Assembly: GCA_015680685.1 (NCBI GenBank)
Contig: MNCI01015694.1
Location: 487,128 to 551,127, forward strand
DNA length: 64,000 bases
Reading direction: 5' to 3'
Source of the DNA: Gnetum montanum
Lineage: Eukaryota > Streptophyta > Gnetopsida > Gnetales > Gnetaceae
The number at the start of each line of letters is the position of its first letter. Within the stretch, counting starts at the first letter, position 1. The notes beneath the pieces are model-generated. The model did not search any database. It was given only the letters and a program-made list of their open reading frames with translations, and was not told the DNA's origin. Below are positions 20,605 through 32,909 of this stretch, one piece after another. The translations under genes were made by a program, and so were the position numbers.

Positions 20605-20700
20605 CCTATTTATAGGAAAATAGGACGCGTTATCGTGTACGGTACATCATGTACCCGATATCACGTGGAACACGATATTGCGTACGCGATATCTCGTCCG
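20605..20700 (-). promoter_or_regulatory. Internal promoter of element C: ATATC array and TATA box
   Basis: Read on the minus strand, GAGATATCGCGTACGC, CAATATCGTG and GATATCGGG units (20700-20640) precede the TATA box CCTATAAATAGG (20616-20605). The array uses the same ATATC(G) wording as the U3 of the LTRs of C, yet the flanking sequence is different, so it is not a simple LTR remnant. The extra-ORF ATG is about 470 bp downstream. Confidence 0.55.
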
Positions 20701-21790
20701 AACTAAGGTGAGACACATGAAAAAGACCAAATTTTTAATGATTTTCTTGAAATTATTAGTGTAAAATGAGGACATTGACAAAGATTAATATATTCAAGGG
20801 TAATTACATGAATTCGAGAGGCACTTGAATNACTAACTCCACAAAACACATACATATAAATATCACCGGAATGAGATGAAAATTTTATGTTACACGGGGC
20901 ATGAGCTACAATTACACAAACAGTGAGATGAGGTGAAGTGTAGAAAGGGATCGTAGAGATCGGGATAGGAGGTGACTGACCCAAGGCACAATGAATCCTA
21001 CGTGAAAAGCATGATTAAGGTGTCATTAACCCATCGTTCCAAGATCAGGACCAAGTCCATCCATCTAAATAGTGACATCGCATTGTTTTGTTCCATGATG
21101 AGCAACTATGAGAGTACCATAACAACAAGGCGTACGATCACTTGGCGTTTAGTACAAGGGAGGAGTGATTTTTTTGTTTTTGGCACTTCTTTTTCTTTCT
21201 CTCTCTTCTCTTTTTTATTTATTTTACTGAATCCAGAGAAGCTGCCAACCTTCAGGCATGGGTGCATGTCTTTCCAGTGGGACCCCCTAGAACAGCTTTT
21301 GAATTTTGAGTGCCCTTTTTGATTACTCTTACTCCCATTTTTTGTTAGATCTACAAGGATCTTAGTACAACCATATTGCATGATAACTCCCACAGAAGTC
21401 ACCAAAGAGAATACACAAGTCCCCTTGATGTCACACCCTAATCATTCCCTCTTGGTCCATCCTTCTTCATTCTGGGTACAATAACAGAAAATTAATTTTA
21501 AGTTTAAAAATTTCAAGAATATCACTGTACCCTCGAACAGAACCTCTTATTTATAGAGTGGATGAGTGGATGTAGTGGGCTCACTATTTCAAATAATTGA
21601 TCATGCATGACTTAATAACATAAAACACACCTCAACCAATGATCCACATGAGTGTTTTATTCGTAGACGAGATTACTTACACAAACATGAAAAAGACAAA
21701 CACACAAACACACCAAAAAGATAAAAAAAATAAAACAAAAAGTTGAAAAATGAAAAACTAGAAAACAAAAAGTTGTAAAATTAAAGAAAA
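20701..21790 (-). other. Non-coding linker between gag and internal promoter (element C)
   Basis: No sustained frame. Parts align by eye with 28880-29720 in element B, for example GATCGGGATAGGAGG against GATTGGGATGTAAGG, and an AGGCATGGGTNNATGTCTTTC phrase shared at about 21254 and 29312. Conservation between two diverged elements without an ORF suggests RNA or cis function. An A-rich tract at 21690-21790 ends it. Confidence 0.5.
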
Positions 21791-23560
21791 TTAAAAATAT
21801 TTATTAATCCTACTTGTCATTGAAATGGGGGATGTCCCCCCATAACTAAACGGTTGAGTATGGCAAGGATTAATAAATGGAAAATGAGGATCCTTGCATA
21901 TTGGAAATATTGAAGCTGGTCCATACTTATCACCTTGGATTTCACACACTTTATAATAAACACAGTGGGGCACTTCATACGATGTAGTTCCCAGATAACG
22001 AGTTGACCCACTATGATGTTTAGGATCGTTAGATGGTATGCAAGGATTGAACTGATGCCTCCCATGGTTGTGTTCATTGGGCCTTGTGGTTGTTGGAGTG
22101 TAAGTTGGTGGCCTTGATGAAGTTACATGAGGCGTTGGGTTCGAAGGTAAGGGTGCACCACATTGTTGGACTTGTGCTGGGTTGGAAGATGCAATGGCCT
22201 CTGAATTGTGTTGTCCCTTCCTACGGCCGTGTTTAAAGAAAGGACATCTTTGATGTTGAGGAGGTTTCTCACTGTTGTTAGTAGCAGTAGCACAAGTGTT
22301 GTTCGTGGGTTGTTGCAGTGGCACAAACACCTTAGGAACAGTTGGTGGCATTGTGGAAGGAGGGAAAGGATGAGAATGTTGAAAGTTAGGAGGAATATAA
22401 GGTGCACAAGGTGGTGGTTGTGTTGGAGGTATGGGCTGATAGTATTGTGGAGAATGGTGTTGTGGTGAGATAAAGTGTGGCGGTTCAGTTAAAGAAACAG
22501 GAGGCTGAACATGATAAGCATTTGGATTCAGAAAATATGAAGGGTGCCTCCAATCTAAGGGTGGTCTCCCCCACGACTGGGATTGTTGCCACTATGATCG
22601 AACACAGTATCTATGTACGAACTCTGGATGTAATGTGTTTCCCCAATGCTCATGTAGATGTAACAAGACTAGGCATTGGCCTTTGGGGCGATCATACAGG
22701 CATATGTTGCATTCGTACATATGATTGGCAGTTGAGTGCTTATTCCCTTCATCCTTTTTCTCTGAATGTCTATTTTTTTGTCCTGCTTCTTGGGTCGTCA
22801 AAACTCTATCTCCGATGATGTTGATATATTCTCCACACTTTTGATTCATCCATTCCAACATCTTATTGATCTTTGCCTCAACTTCTTGTAACATTTGTTG
22901 TATTGGCAAAGATGATGTTTCCACCTTGAGGTTTGTTGATCTCTCCTTGTGATGATCATGGACCTTTGTTGAGTTAATATTTTGGTCATGTTTATGTTTT
23001 TCAACACTCTCCCATGTAGCTAATTCTCCTTCTTCTTTTGCTACCCTTTGAATAAGCTCTTGGATTTGATGGGTTCGTAGGTTGTATAGTTGACCTTGAG
23101 CATACGTTCCTAAGGTCTCTCTGGTTTCATTACGTAGCCCATCAATGATATGGTACATTAGCCTTTCCTCAGAAAACCCATGGCCTGGACAGTTNCAATG
23201 TTATTCCATGTGCAGGCATCGTAGAAGGCTAGTAAATGTTGATGTAGATCTAAGTCATAGCCTCCTAAAAATTTTGGAAAGTCATTTAAATCGAGCTTGG
23301 GTAGTTGGCTGTCTTTACGATGCCTACGTACGTGAAATTTGAACAGCCCCTTGTATTTGCGTTAGTCTTGTAGTGGCCAGTGGGGGTTCATCGTCATCAG
23401 GTAAGTTAGGCTTTCGTGCATTGTGATGACATTGTTTTTGTTCATGCTTATAGGATACTCCCACTTCAGGTTATGTACTCCAACCTTCATCGTCATATAG
23501 TTTGTTGGTTCTCCAATGAACTTCCTCACTAAGTGTGGCTTTATTATCATCTTGTAAGAG
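21791..23560 (-). pseudogene. gag of element C, with core deletion at an N
   Basis: Minus-strand frame 23158-21791 is open except for one stop (22592). It reads IIDGLRNETRETLGTYAQGQ (the end of the gag core), a coiled region, the Cys/His motif CNICLYDRPKGQCLVLLH, a QSWGRPP peptide, then a long Pro/Thr/Asn-rich tail with HHSGSTRYLGTTSYEVPHC. The N-terminal part (23560-23200) ends at DACTWNNI, immediately at the N (23195). About 90 codons of gag core present in B (32150-31860) and F (51850-51560) are absent here. Either the deletion or an unsequenced gap explains it. Confidence 0.8.
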
Positions 23561-23679
23561 AGGCATTGTTGTGTGTGAATTTATGTATGACTTTTTAATA
23601 ATTATTATTTTCTGAAAGATATATCGTTAAGTTCTTTACAGCAACCTTGTATGATATAACTAATCTAGATAACTAGCAC

Positions 23680-23700
23680 CATCCTTGGCAACGGCGCCTA
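23680..23700 (-). promoter_or_regulatory. Primer-binding site of element C (tRNA-Asp type)
   Basis: Directly inside the 5' LTR, the minus strand reads AGGCGCCGTTGCCAAGGA. The plant tRNA-Asp 3' end is matched by TGGCGCCGTTGCCGGGGA, the site used by Athila-like elements. Three mismatches are seen, all G-to-A. Confidence 0.75.
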
Positions 23701-24676
23701 TGATGAGTGGCGACGTACCCCTACACTCAACCATATGAAACGAGCATTGCATGCACGATCCAGTCGAACTCCGCAGATGGACTAGTGTGGCACCTAGATA
23801 GTTAGCCTTAGGTCACAATTTGCTGTCTTCCCACCTAGACTAGTTTTTCATATGTCATGTATGGTTTAGTCTAGATGAGGTGTATGATGTGTCCTAATCT
23901 ATGCTACTCCTGAAGGTAGTGGAAAATAATATTAACTAAACTAACTATGAGGGAAAGGGTAAGAAAATCTAATCTAGCCTAAGTGCGACGAGCAACCAAT
24001 TCCTTCATCAACCGTACACATCTTGGACTTCGTGCACGACTACCACTGGGACTACCAAGCGTAGCTCCGAGGTATGCCACTGGGATTACCAAGTGCAGAT
24101 CCCAAATATGCCACTGGGTTACCAAGCGTAGATCCTGGATACGCCACTAGGCTACTAAGTAGTCACCCTTAAATGCTCGTAACCAAGTCGTACTCGTTCT
24201 GCTTCTAGGAGTTTAAGGGTGAGAGACTAATCGCAATGAGTAACCGATTCCTTGACTAGCCGTACACATCCGTAGATGCTTGTAGTCAAGTCATACTCAC
24301 ACCGTGCTATGAAAGCAATAAATAACATTAAATAAATAACAAATAAATTAATTAAGTGAATGCTGCAATGGTGAAGTAATCTCGATCTTTATTGCTGGTC
24401 ATGTGCGTGTCCAAGTACGGCACACTCGAATAAAGACACCGTACAATCACATTCACCACACTGCGGGCAGACACGGAAAAAAAATCTAACTATGGAGGGA
24501 TCAAACTGCTAGAGCTTCGCTATTCTAAAACTAGGATGTAAATGAGGGAGAGCCGCATCTTATTTATAGATATGGCGACGGACTACGATATCGTGTACGC
24601 GATATCGTAGGGGAAGATGCGATATCGCGTCGGCTGTGATATACACGATATTGCAGCCTGTACGAACCACGTCTCA
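23701..24676 (-). repeat. 5' LTR of element C
   Basis: TGATGAGTGGCGACG...CGTCTCATCA, 976 bp. It has the same modules as 16458-17410, with a longer ATATC array (24583-24655), TATA box at 24561-24570, and the CACTGGGATTACCAAG minisatellite at about 24046-24160. Differences from the other LTR are scattered, so the insertion is not recent. Confidence 0.9.
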
Positions 24677-24681
24677 TCAGA

Positions 24682-26250
24682 AGGCATTATAGAAGTCTTC
24701 AAACTTCTAAATGTAGAATTGAAGCTTGCAAAGCAATCCACTCAATTAGATGCTAAAAGAAAAAATGAGTGGATCCAATTATGGTATGGAATAGATCATA
24801 AGGAGTATGGTATGCTCACCCAAGTGGAGAGAATCTATTTTAAGTTAGTAGCATACCATCTAAATCTAATAATAAACCTTAGTAAAGTTACATCTTTCTT
24901 AGCTAGGGCTTGTGTAGCACTCAATGGGAAGATTCCTATTAACCTATCCTAGTTAATCTTTCTTGAGATCAAGAAATGCTTCAAGGAGAATGAAAAGGAT
25001 AGGAAGACACTTTCCTTTGTATGCTTAATTACAAAACTCTTTAGAAGAGAATGGATAGCTCACTACTTCAATAACATTCTCTGATGGGCCATCATATGAT
25101 TTTAGTAAGAGATGATAAAGGAGAAGTCATCTATGTGACTTCAAGAAGAAGAAGCACCACCTTTGCTAGTCTAGGACATCACTAGTGTAGAAGAAAGATT
25201 AAGATAGTTAAGGACTAGGAACAAGCACTTGGTGATGAGCCAACAAACTACCACCCTAATATGAGCCATTTAAATGAGTTCACTAGAAATGTTAATTGGT
25301 AGTAGGATAAGTTATCTAATTTCTTCTTAGCATGTAGAATGTAAGCCATTATTCAAGTTAACCCTACTATTGGAGGAATTGGAGTATTAGATACCATGAA
25401 TTTTAGGTAATATTATAGCTTTTTTAGTAATACTAAAAGAAGGAGAAAGTATGACAGTGGTCATTATGTCACACAAGAGATAAGAAATAGCTGTAGAGGT
25501 GGTGGCTAATAGAATTGGGTAAGCATTAAAGGTTCTTATAGCACTAGTTCTAAAATTTTCTGCCATGGTAAACATCTAGAAGTTTGTAGAAACTAGATCT
25601 AGGGGAATGATTGTAGCATAGCATGAGGAAGTTTTGAAAAGACTAGTGGAAACTAGAAATTTGATTCTAAATATCTTTAACACCCTAGAAGATGTTACAA
25701 AAACTCAATTTTCATTGATTGATACAAGGGTCAAGCTTATTATTCCTAAAGAAAAGCTTTAGAAGGCTACAGCTTTGAATCAATAATTGGTAGTTAAAGT
25801 TACACAACCAAAAGCCTACTTGTCTAATCTAGCCATTCTTTAGCTTGGTTTAATAAGGGATAAGACCTTTGAATAACTCAAGGCTGAGCAATATTAAGTG
25901 GATATTGTAAAATAAAGGAATACCGAGAATGCATCCTTGTCAAATGTAATGTTACAATGACTAATTAAGGATCTTTCCTAGGTATGCAAGGAGAATAATG
26001 ACTTGGCCAAGGAAAATAGAAGGTTGCTTAATGTATACAAACAAAAGGAATGTCCTGAAGAGCATCTTAAGAACTAGTAGGAGTAGTTAGCAATAGTACA
26101 TGTAAACATGTGGAGATTGGCAGTGAAGAAAAAGAATCTCTCGATGAAAAAGGTGCATGTAATAAGGTAGTAGTTAATAATTAAAATTGCTACATGGAAG
26201 AATGAGGTCTTCAAATATAAGAATGTGAAGAATCATTATAGGAAATAGAC
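24682..26250 (+). pseudogene. Extra ORF of element G, second part
   Basis: After the target duplication of C the frame resumes GIIEVFKLLNVELKLA, QVERIYFKLVAYHLN, KVTSFLARACVALNGK and IPINL. These match the second half of the plant-transposon-protein-like domain in D (YSKIASYHLNP, ITSFSAHACASLSGK). Stops follow, then to about 26250 a Lys/Glu/Asn-rich coiled-coil tail (KENNDLAKENRRLLN). Confidence 0.65.
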
Positions 26251-26300
26251 TCTCAAATTCATTTTTAGTTTTGAGTTCTAAATTTATGTTATCTTTCCTT

Positions 26301-26883
26301 CCAAGCCTAAACATCATATAAATCAACTTGGCATGGCTCTTAATTCACACATTCGATAGAGAGTCTAAGACATGGGAGCTTGAGAAGAGAACTAGATTTG
26401 ATTTTAAAAGAAGAGATATCTAGCTGTAGTCTCTTTAGTAATTAAATAATTTGATAGGGAAGATTTATCAAGTACTTTGGTTTCATCAAACACATGTATC
26501 TATTCATTATTCTTGTCTTAATTCATGGTTGTATAAGCTAGGATTTTGATTTATGCATTTAAATGTAAGATCTTGTTTAGATGCAACTTATTATTATCAA
26601 CATGATTTTAATGTTGATCTCTAAACCATTATATTCTTTGTTATGTGTACTCTTTATTTTAATTAAAAAATATAACCTTAACAATTTCTAGATAATTTAT
26701 TAATCCATATTAGTCTTGATGATACAATCCAAAAAGAAGAAGAACTAGAGTTTGAATAAACTTGGTAAAATAGAAGAGAAACAATAATGGAAAGAGTAAC
26801 ATGAGAATCATACACTAATATATCAATATAACATTGATGATGGGCTAAAGAAAATATTTGGATTGTATCCTATTCATCCTTGT
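26301..26883 (+). other. Tail of element G; no gene
   Basis: AT-rich sequence between the coiled-coil tail of the extra ORF and element B. It should contain the 3' end of G, but neither a polypurine motif nor an LTR start could be recognised. Confidence 0.4.
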
Positions 26884-27884
26884 TGATGAGCGACGAGGTA
26901 CCCCCTATGCCCAACCATATGAATCATAAGCGTTCATGCACAATCTGGTCAAATTTTGTGGATGGGAATAGTTGTGACATCTAGATCATTATGCCTTGAT
27001 CGCAATTTGCTATCTTTCCACTTGGACTAGTGGTAGCTTTGTCATGTATGGTTTAGTCCAAAGTAAGGCATATGATAATTGATGTTCTTTTGGCATTATG
27101 TTTCTCCTAATGATAATAAGAAAATCAATTACTTAATCTAATTAACAACATAATATAAAGCCTAAACTAGCCTACGGGTGATGAGTGTTTGTTCCCAGCT
27201 TATCGTATACATCTTAAACCCACGTATCCACTACTAGGATTACCAAGCGCTATGCTACTGGGCGAACCAAGTGAATGTGTGTTTACGCTCGAAATTGGTC
27301 ACGCTCATTTCACCAATTCATTAACATGCATGAAAAAGTAAATATTAACTAAGTACATGGAATATAAATTTCATTAAAAGTAAATTTAATTTAAGTCAAA
27401 GTGCTACAATGAATAATGATCAATCTCGATCTTATTACTGTTCATGGAAAGTTTCTAGGTACATTGCCACTTGAATAAGATACTATACAACTGACTCAAA
27501 TCCACACTACGAGCACTCACTGATTTTTTTCTAAGATTACGAAATCAAACTGCAAGATTTCGGCTACTCTATTGATAAAAAAATTGCATAAACATGGTTG
27601 TGAGTGTGTATTTAGAGATTTTATTGCTACGCCATGTCGACGGGGCCTTGTTGATGCATGAAATGATGCCTCGACGAGGCTTCATCAATGAGGCCTTGCT
27701 GACAGGACCTTGTGATTAGGACCTTATTATCAAAGCCTTGTTATTAGGGCCTTATTATCGGGGCCTTGTTATTGGAGCCTTGTTATTGAAGCTAGGATAT
27801 TAGAGCCTTATTATTAGGGCTAGGATATCAAAGCCAATCAAAAAGTTAACTTTTTAGATAACCTAGCCAACTGATGATTCATCA
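26884..27884 (-). repeat. 3' LTR of element B, with 14-bp U3 repeats
   Basis: TGATGAGCGACGAGG...GATTCATCA. U3 holds about ten 14-bp units of the type GGGCCTTGTTATTG (27690-27837) interleaved with GGGCTAGGATATTA variants. The other LTR has about six. The polypurine motif AATCATGGGGGTA (minus) follows at 27885. Confidence 0.88.
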
Positions 27885-28084
27885 TACCCCCATGATTGAA
27901 TAAAAATCATCCTCAAGTTAATAGGATAAGGGTTGAGCTTTATTTACAAAATTGGAAAGGTATGGAATTATTGACTGACACTAACTACTGATTGACTCTG
28001 AGTGCTGCATTGCAAAATTTTATTCAAGTGGATGCATACAAAATGACAGAGTGACAAAAAGATTGGACAAACTTCAAATATTAC

Positions 28085-28560
28085 AAAATTTGTAGAGGTC
28101 TTCAAGAATCTACTGAAGATGATTCTTCTTGTTACTACTATAGGTGGTAGACTTCCAACCTAGATTGTTATGTCGATGCTTCTTTGGTTATGTGCAACAT
28201 TCTTGAAGGATGGACTAAAATTTATTCTCATCATCCCATGGATTTAGTAAACAATATTGTATCCATGGGCATATCCTCTGTTATCCATCTCTTGGCTTCA
28301 ATTCCATACCTAGCAAAAGGCCTTCTTTCTTAGGCATTTCTTTTAGCATCACCTATAGTTACCAAAGGATCAACATTAGTTTTGGTAAATTTTCCTTAAT
28401 AATTAAACCTTTTCAAATCCCTTAGTTTTCATTTAAGCACAAGGTGATGATGGCATACTATGTCCAAGGCTATGAGGTAACTAAAATCATCAAGTTGTTC
28501 ACATTTCTTTGATCAATTACTATTAGTGACCATGATGTTCAAAAATAGGATGTTAGAAAA
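28085..28560 (-). pseudogene. Remnant of the end of the extra ORF (element B)
   Basis: Weak similarity to 17580-17900 of element C: both contain GTNNATGTNGATGCTTC followed by GATGTTTG-like sequence. No frame is sustained. The large domain of the extra ORF is missing, so B has lost it by deletion. Confidence 0.35.
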
Positions 28561-30450
28561 ATTTCAAAATTTCAAAGTAGACATCCCTAGCCCCCATGAC
28601 TAATAAGTGTAACTCTGGAAGCACACAAGTTTTCAAACAATTGAAACCAAAGGTTTGATTCAAAATATGGCTAAGAAATATTGAACTTGAAAGATATTTT
28701 AACAGAAAAGTAGAAAAAAGTAAAAGAGTAATTGAAAGTGATGAGAAGTAGTCCCAAAATTATGCATAAATTCAGAGAAACTATCATTGATGTTCTAGAA
28801 GATGTGAAGGTTAGTTCAAAGCCATGATTAACAAAAGTTATGCAAGCGAGTCCTCCCCAAAGTAGGCTCCTACCATAATGCCCTTGCATAACCACTTCTA
28901 TAGATGTTCATGGGCACCCAAGAAGTTAAATGTACACCATGCCTTTGTTCCAAACAACACACAACTACCGTGGTTGGGATGTTGTACTATACTATACAAA
29001 ACCAAAAGGCTCATAATCACATGCAACAATGAGGTGAATAATGGGATGAGAAGGGATTGCAAAGATTGGGATGTAAGGTACTTGACCATGTTCACAATAG
29101 GTTCTTGTGATAAATGTGATTTAAATGATCAGCATACCCATCCGTCCAAGTTCAGACCAAGTTCATATCATGAATAGTAACCTCTCATTGATGTGTTCCC
29201 TCCTACGGATCACCATGAGTCCAAAACCATCTCAAAGAATTATCATCACTCCAAAAAGAGAAGAAAGGAGAAGAAGGAAGAAAGGGCCTTAGTTAGATGG
29301 GTGCCTTTAGGCATGGGTAACATGTCTTTCTAGCCCCATAACTAGTGCTTGTAGCCCATTATTGTGTCTAAGGGATGTGCTTTGAATTCTTATTATTGTT
29401 TTTTTTCTTTTTTTTGTATTTTATTATTTTTCTTTTTTCTTTTTTGAAATGGGAAACACACCATGCAAAGACAAAGCTTCCTTTTTATTGGTTGATGGAG
29501 GAGTGATGATATGTTCCAAGAGGATTCATAAACCACACGAAGGAAGACAAGAAGAAAATCCAACAAGTCCCCTTGAGGTCACACCCTTACCATTCCCACT
29601 TGGTCATTCTCTTTTTCTTCAAGGTATAATTATCATTAATTAATTTTAGTTTCATTAAAGAAGAACCAAATTATTTCCATGAAAAAGACCTTTTATTCAG
29701 AGAATTGGAGGGATGGATGAGGTGGTCTCACTACTTTACACAATTACTTGCCCAATCATCTTGATAGCATAGAACAAAAATCCCACACATAGTGTCAACT
29801 TCTGCATCATGAATTGGCAATATTATTAACGTAAATATCAAAGACATTCATAAAACATAAAGGAAATGGCTCAAGAAAAGAGAAAAATGTTAAGAAATGG
29901 AAAACATATTAAAAATTAGAAAATTTTGAAAAAAATAAGAAAATGATAAGAAATTGTAAAAATAAAAAGGTGAAAAAAACTTGTTAGTTCTTGAACCAAG
30001 ATGGAGCATCTACCCCATAACTAATCTTATGGCTACACATTCAGGAGATGGACTGCACAATTCCTTGGTTATACACCATCAGTTTTCCATGTATCACTGT
30101 TACTAATTTAATTAATTGTATGGTAGCACATCTAACATTGGTGATAGTCTCATTTCGATCATTTAGAGATGTATCTTCATTTGTACTTGAAGGTATTTTT
30201 ATTTTTTGGGGTCTAGATGTGTTTGCTTCTTCTTCTTGATTTTCTATTTTAATTCCTGGGTCTCTATGTTTAATATCCTTTTCCGATGTATAATTAGAGT
30301 GTAAGATATCTGTGTCTAAGTCCTCTATTTAGTCCATTTTCTTATCTCTAGAACTAATAAGCAGATCATTTGCCTCCATGCATCTTTAAAATAAATTTAT
30401 ATTCTCATTTTCAAGCCACTAGGTGTCTTCTAGTTTAGTGGCTACTATGT
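28561..30450 (-). other. Non-coding linker of element B
   Basis: It contains, on the minus strand, the block GCCTACTTTGGGGAGGAC (28869-28852) and the internal TTAGTCATGGGGGC motif (about 28592). The 28880-29720 stretch is shared with the linker of C. Open frames here are short and unlike any family. Confidence 0.5.
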
Positions 30451-32800
30451 AGGCTAGTTTTCACTCACACACTTATTCCTTAGCTTTGTTGTGGGTTGTG
30501 TTAATATTTTGAATTTCTGGTCCACAATTGCACCCTTTACTATTAGGTGTGCATGGATTCCTCTTTTTTCTCTCCATAGTGCTAGATTCATTGTTTTTGT
30601 TAGGTGTTGGAGTAACGATGAATGTTGGCCCTTGCATAGGATTGGAAGACATTGGTCATGAAAGGAAGGGCGTTGCACTTGATTGACATTGTGCTAGTTT
30701 GGATGAGTTAGTAGGTTCACGAGTGTCGTACTTACGTGTGGGAACCATCCTAAAGAAAAGGCGTTTTCGAGATTATGGTGGAGATCTACTGGCATTATCA
30801 TTTCTATGTATGTTTGTAGCACAAGTGGCATTCTCTCATTGATGTCATGGTGCTGAACCTTCCTGTGTTATTGGTGGTGACATATGGTGAAGGGAAGTAT
30901 GAGAATATTAAGGATATGATGAAGGATGAGAGGTGTAATGTGGTGATCCTTCAAAAGATGTTGTGCCACAATGATATTTAGGAGAGTGGTAGTAGCGATT
31001 TGAAGTAGAGGAAGTAGAACTAGTTGGGGAAATAGGGTGTTAAACATAATATCTATGTGGGTTTGGCTGGTAGTAAGGGTAGTGCTAGTTTGATGATGGC
31101 CTCTCCCATGACTATGGGTTTTTCCACTATGTTGGATCATGGTGTTGAGGCTAGTAAGAAGTCCCACTAGGATAGTACGGTTGGGTGTAGGATTGTCTAT
31201 AATTACCTTGTGAGAAAGGTAATTTTCTAGGCATTTGCTTTTGTACAAACTTGGGATTCAATGCAAAATCCCAATACTCATGTAGATGTAACATGATTGG
31301 GCAATAGTCCTTTGGATCATTATATAGGTAGATGTCACATCCATCATCTTCTTTTATGGTTGAGTCTAGACCCTCTTCTTCTACAGCCATTTTCCCTATT
31401 TGTCAATAAGTGTTTCTAGCTATTTCTTGGTTCTTATTCCTCTATTTATTGTGATCACCTATTTCATTTTATGTTACCTTCTCCTCTATAGTTTCTATGA
31501 AAGTTGTAGCCTTTTCATTTATCCACTTTGACATCCTATCTAGCATTGCTTAGAGTTCATCAAGATATTGTTGCAGTGGTAAGGTTTGTTGTGAAAATCA
31601 TGTCATCGAGAGTTGTCTATTTTTCCTCATCATAGATATGGACCCTTTTCCTTTGAAGAGTTGGGTCCTAGTTATTTTCCTTTACATTCTCTCGTTTACA
31701 TAGCTTTCCTTCTTCTTTTGCCACCTACCTGATTAGCCTTTGTATTTGATGGGCTTTTAATTCGTATAATTGACCTTGAGCATACATCCCAAGGATCTTC
31801 CTTGTTTCATTACAAAGCCCATCTATGATGTGGAAAAGTTTCTCTTTTTGAGAGAAATCATGGTCAATACATCTATGTAGTAGCAAATAGTATTGATCCA
31901 AGGCCACATCTAAGGGTTCATGATTTTCTTGCTTCCATCCTTGGATTTTTTTTCTTAGGTTGGACACTCTTGCATAGGTTTGATATTTTTCATTGAAAAT
32001 TTCAACCATTGTGGACCACTAGTGGATGGAACTTGGTTCTAACAATCTATACCAATTTTTAGCTTTGTCTATTAGTGTCCTAGGGAAGAGCTTAAGATTT
32101 TGCCACTTATTTTCAATATTTTGTAAGGCACAGGCACCATCGAAGGATTCTAAGTGATGTTGTGGATTAGAATCATAGCCTCCCATAAATTTAGGGATAT
32201 TATTCATATCATGCCTTTTTATGTGACTTTCCTTGCTATGCTTATGGGGGATCTTAACTACCTCTGTGATCTGCATAAGGCTCTTAGTAGCCAGTAAGGA
32301 TTCATCATCATTGAACGTGGCGTGGTGAAATTTTCTATTTCTATTTGCTTGATTGTTGTAGTTTTGGCTGTGTTCATGTTAAGGTCTTTCATTTTTCCTG
32401 TGGTTTTGATTTCTACCCTTATTTCAACCCCATAGTGAAGCTTTGTCTCTATACCTATGTTCATCTTCATTAGAATTAGACATTGGAGAGGAAGAGGAAG
32501 ATGAGGAACTAGGAGGATTTCCATGGCTTTGATGGTGTTCCCCACAGTCTTTTAATTTATCTTTTTTAGGTTTTGAGGAGGTCCTAGGCCTTAAGGCATC
32601 CCCTTGTCTAGGACTTACTTCATCTCCTCTAGGATTATCTGCCTTGGGTGAATGTAGTTCTTGAATGTAGTTAGGGTGATCGTGAACATATAAAAAACCC
32701 CTACATGAGGTTGGTCACTCCAATTTTCTTCAATATATATCTCATTAGTTCTCCAATGAATGTTCTCTTCATATAATGCATTATCGCTTCCTTGTGAAAG
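30450..32800 (-). pseudogene. gag of element B (decayed)
   Basis: The minus strand reads MNNIPKFMGGYD, FPRTLIDKAKNWYR, STMVEIFNEKYQTYARV, QGWKQENHEPLDVALDQYY and HIIDGLCNETRKILG between about 32220 and 31760, the retrotransposon gag core. The Cys/His motif at about 31330 reads CDIYLYNDPKDYCPIMLH, with the second Cys replaced by Tyr. The SWG peptide occurs at about 31105 (TAGTCATGGGAGAGG). Readable parts fall in at least two frames, with stops, so there are frameshifts. Confidence 0.75.
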
Positions 32801-32909
32801 AGATATTTTTGTTAGTCAATGATGTGTGTGACTTAATATTTTCTAACAGATAAATTGTTAATGCATTTACAATGATCGTGTATGATATAACTAATCTAGA
32901 TTACTAGCA

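Larger units (their letters stand above)
16458..24676 (-). mobile_element. Element C: gag + extra-ORF LTR retrotransposon without pol
   Basis: An 8,219-bp element is bounded by two LTRs of about 950-976 bp and a perfect target duplication GAAGG (16453-16457 and 24677-24681). It runs on the minus strand: 5' LTR (23701-24676), tRNA-Asp primer site, gag (about 23560-21791), non-coding linker, internal promoter, extra ORF (20135-17582), polypurine tract, 3' LTR (16458-17410). No protease, RT, RNase H or integrase motif was seen between gag and the extra ORF. It would need enzymes from a relative such as element F. Single Ns lie at 18886, 20831 and 23195. Confidence 0.88.
15100..26300 (+). mobile_element. 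Element G: plus-strand copy of the A/C family, split by element C
   Basis: Plus-strand landmarks run in family order: the conserved block (CCTACTTTGGGGAG, 15167-15180), internal promoter (15481-15541), G-run (GTTGTGGGGCAG, 15698), acceptor/ATG (15964-15969), and the extra ORF. The ORF is interrupted at 16457 by element C and resumes at 24682. The coiled-coil tail of the ORF is readable to about 26250. No LTR of G was recognised, and the 5' gag part appears lost. Confidence 0.65.

Noticed and set aside
20440-20720. A third LTR fragment inside element C
   Set aside because: Only the ATATC units and TATA form resemble the LTR. Sequence on both sides differs, and the position is shared with G and H, so an internal promoter is the better reading.
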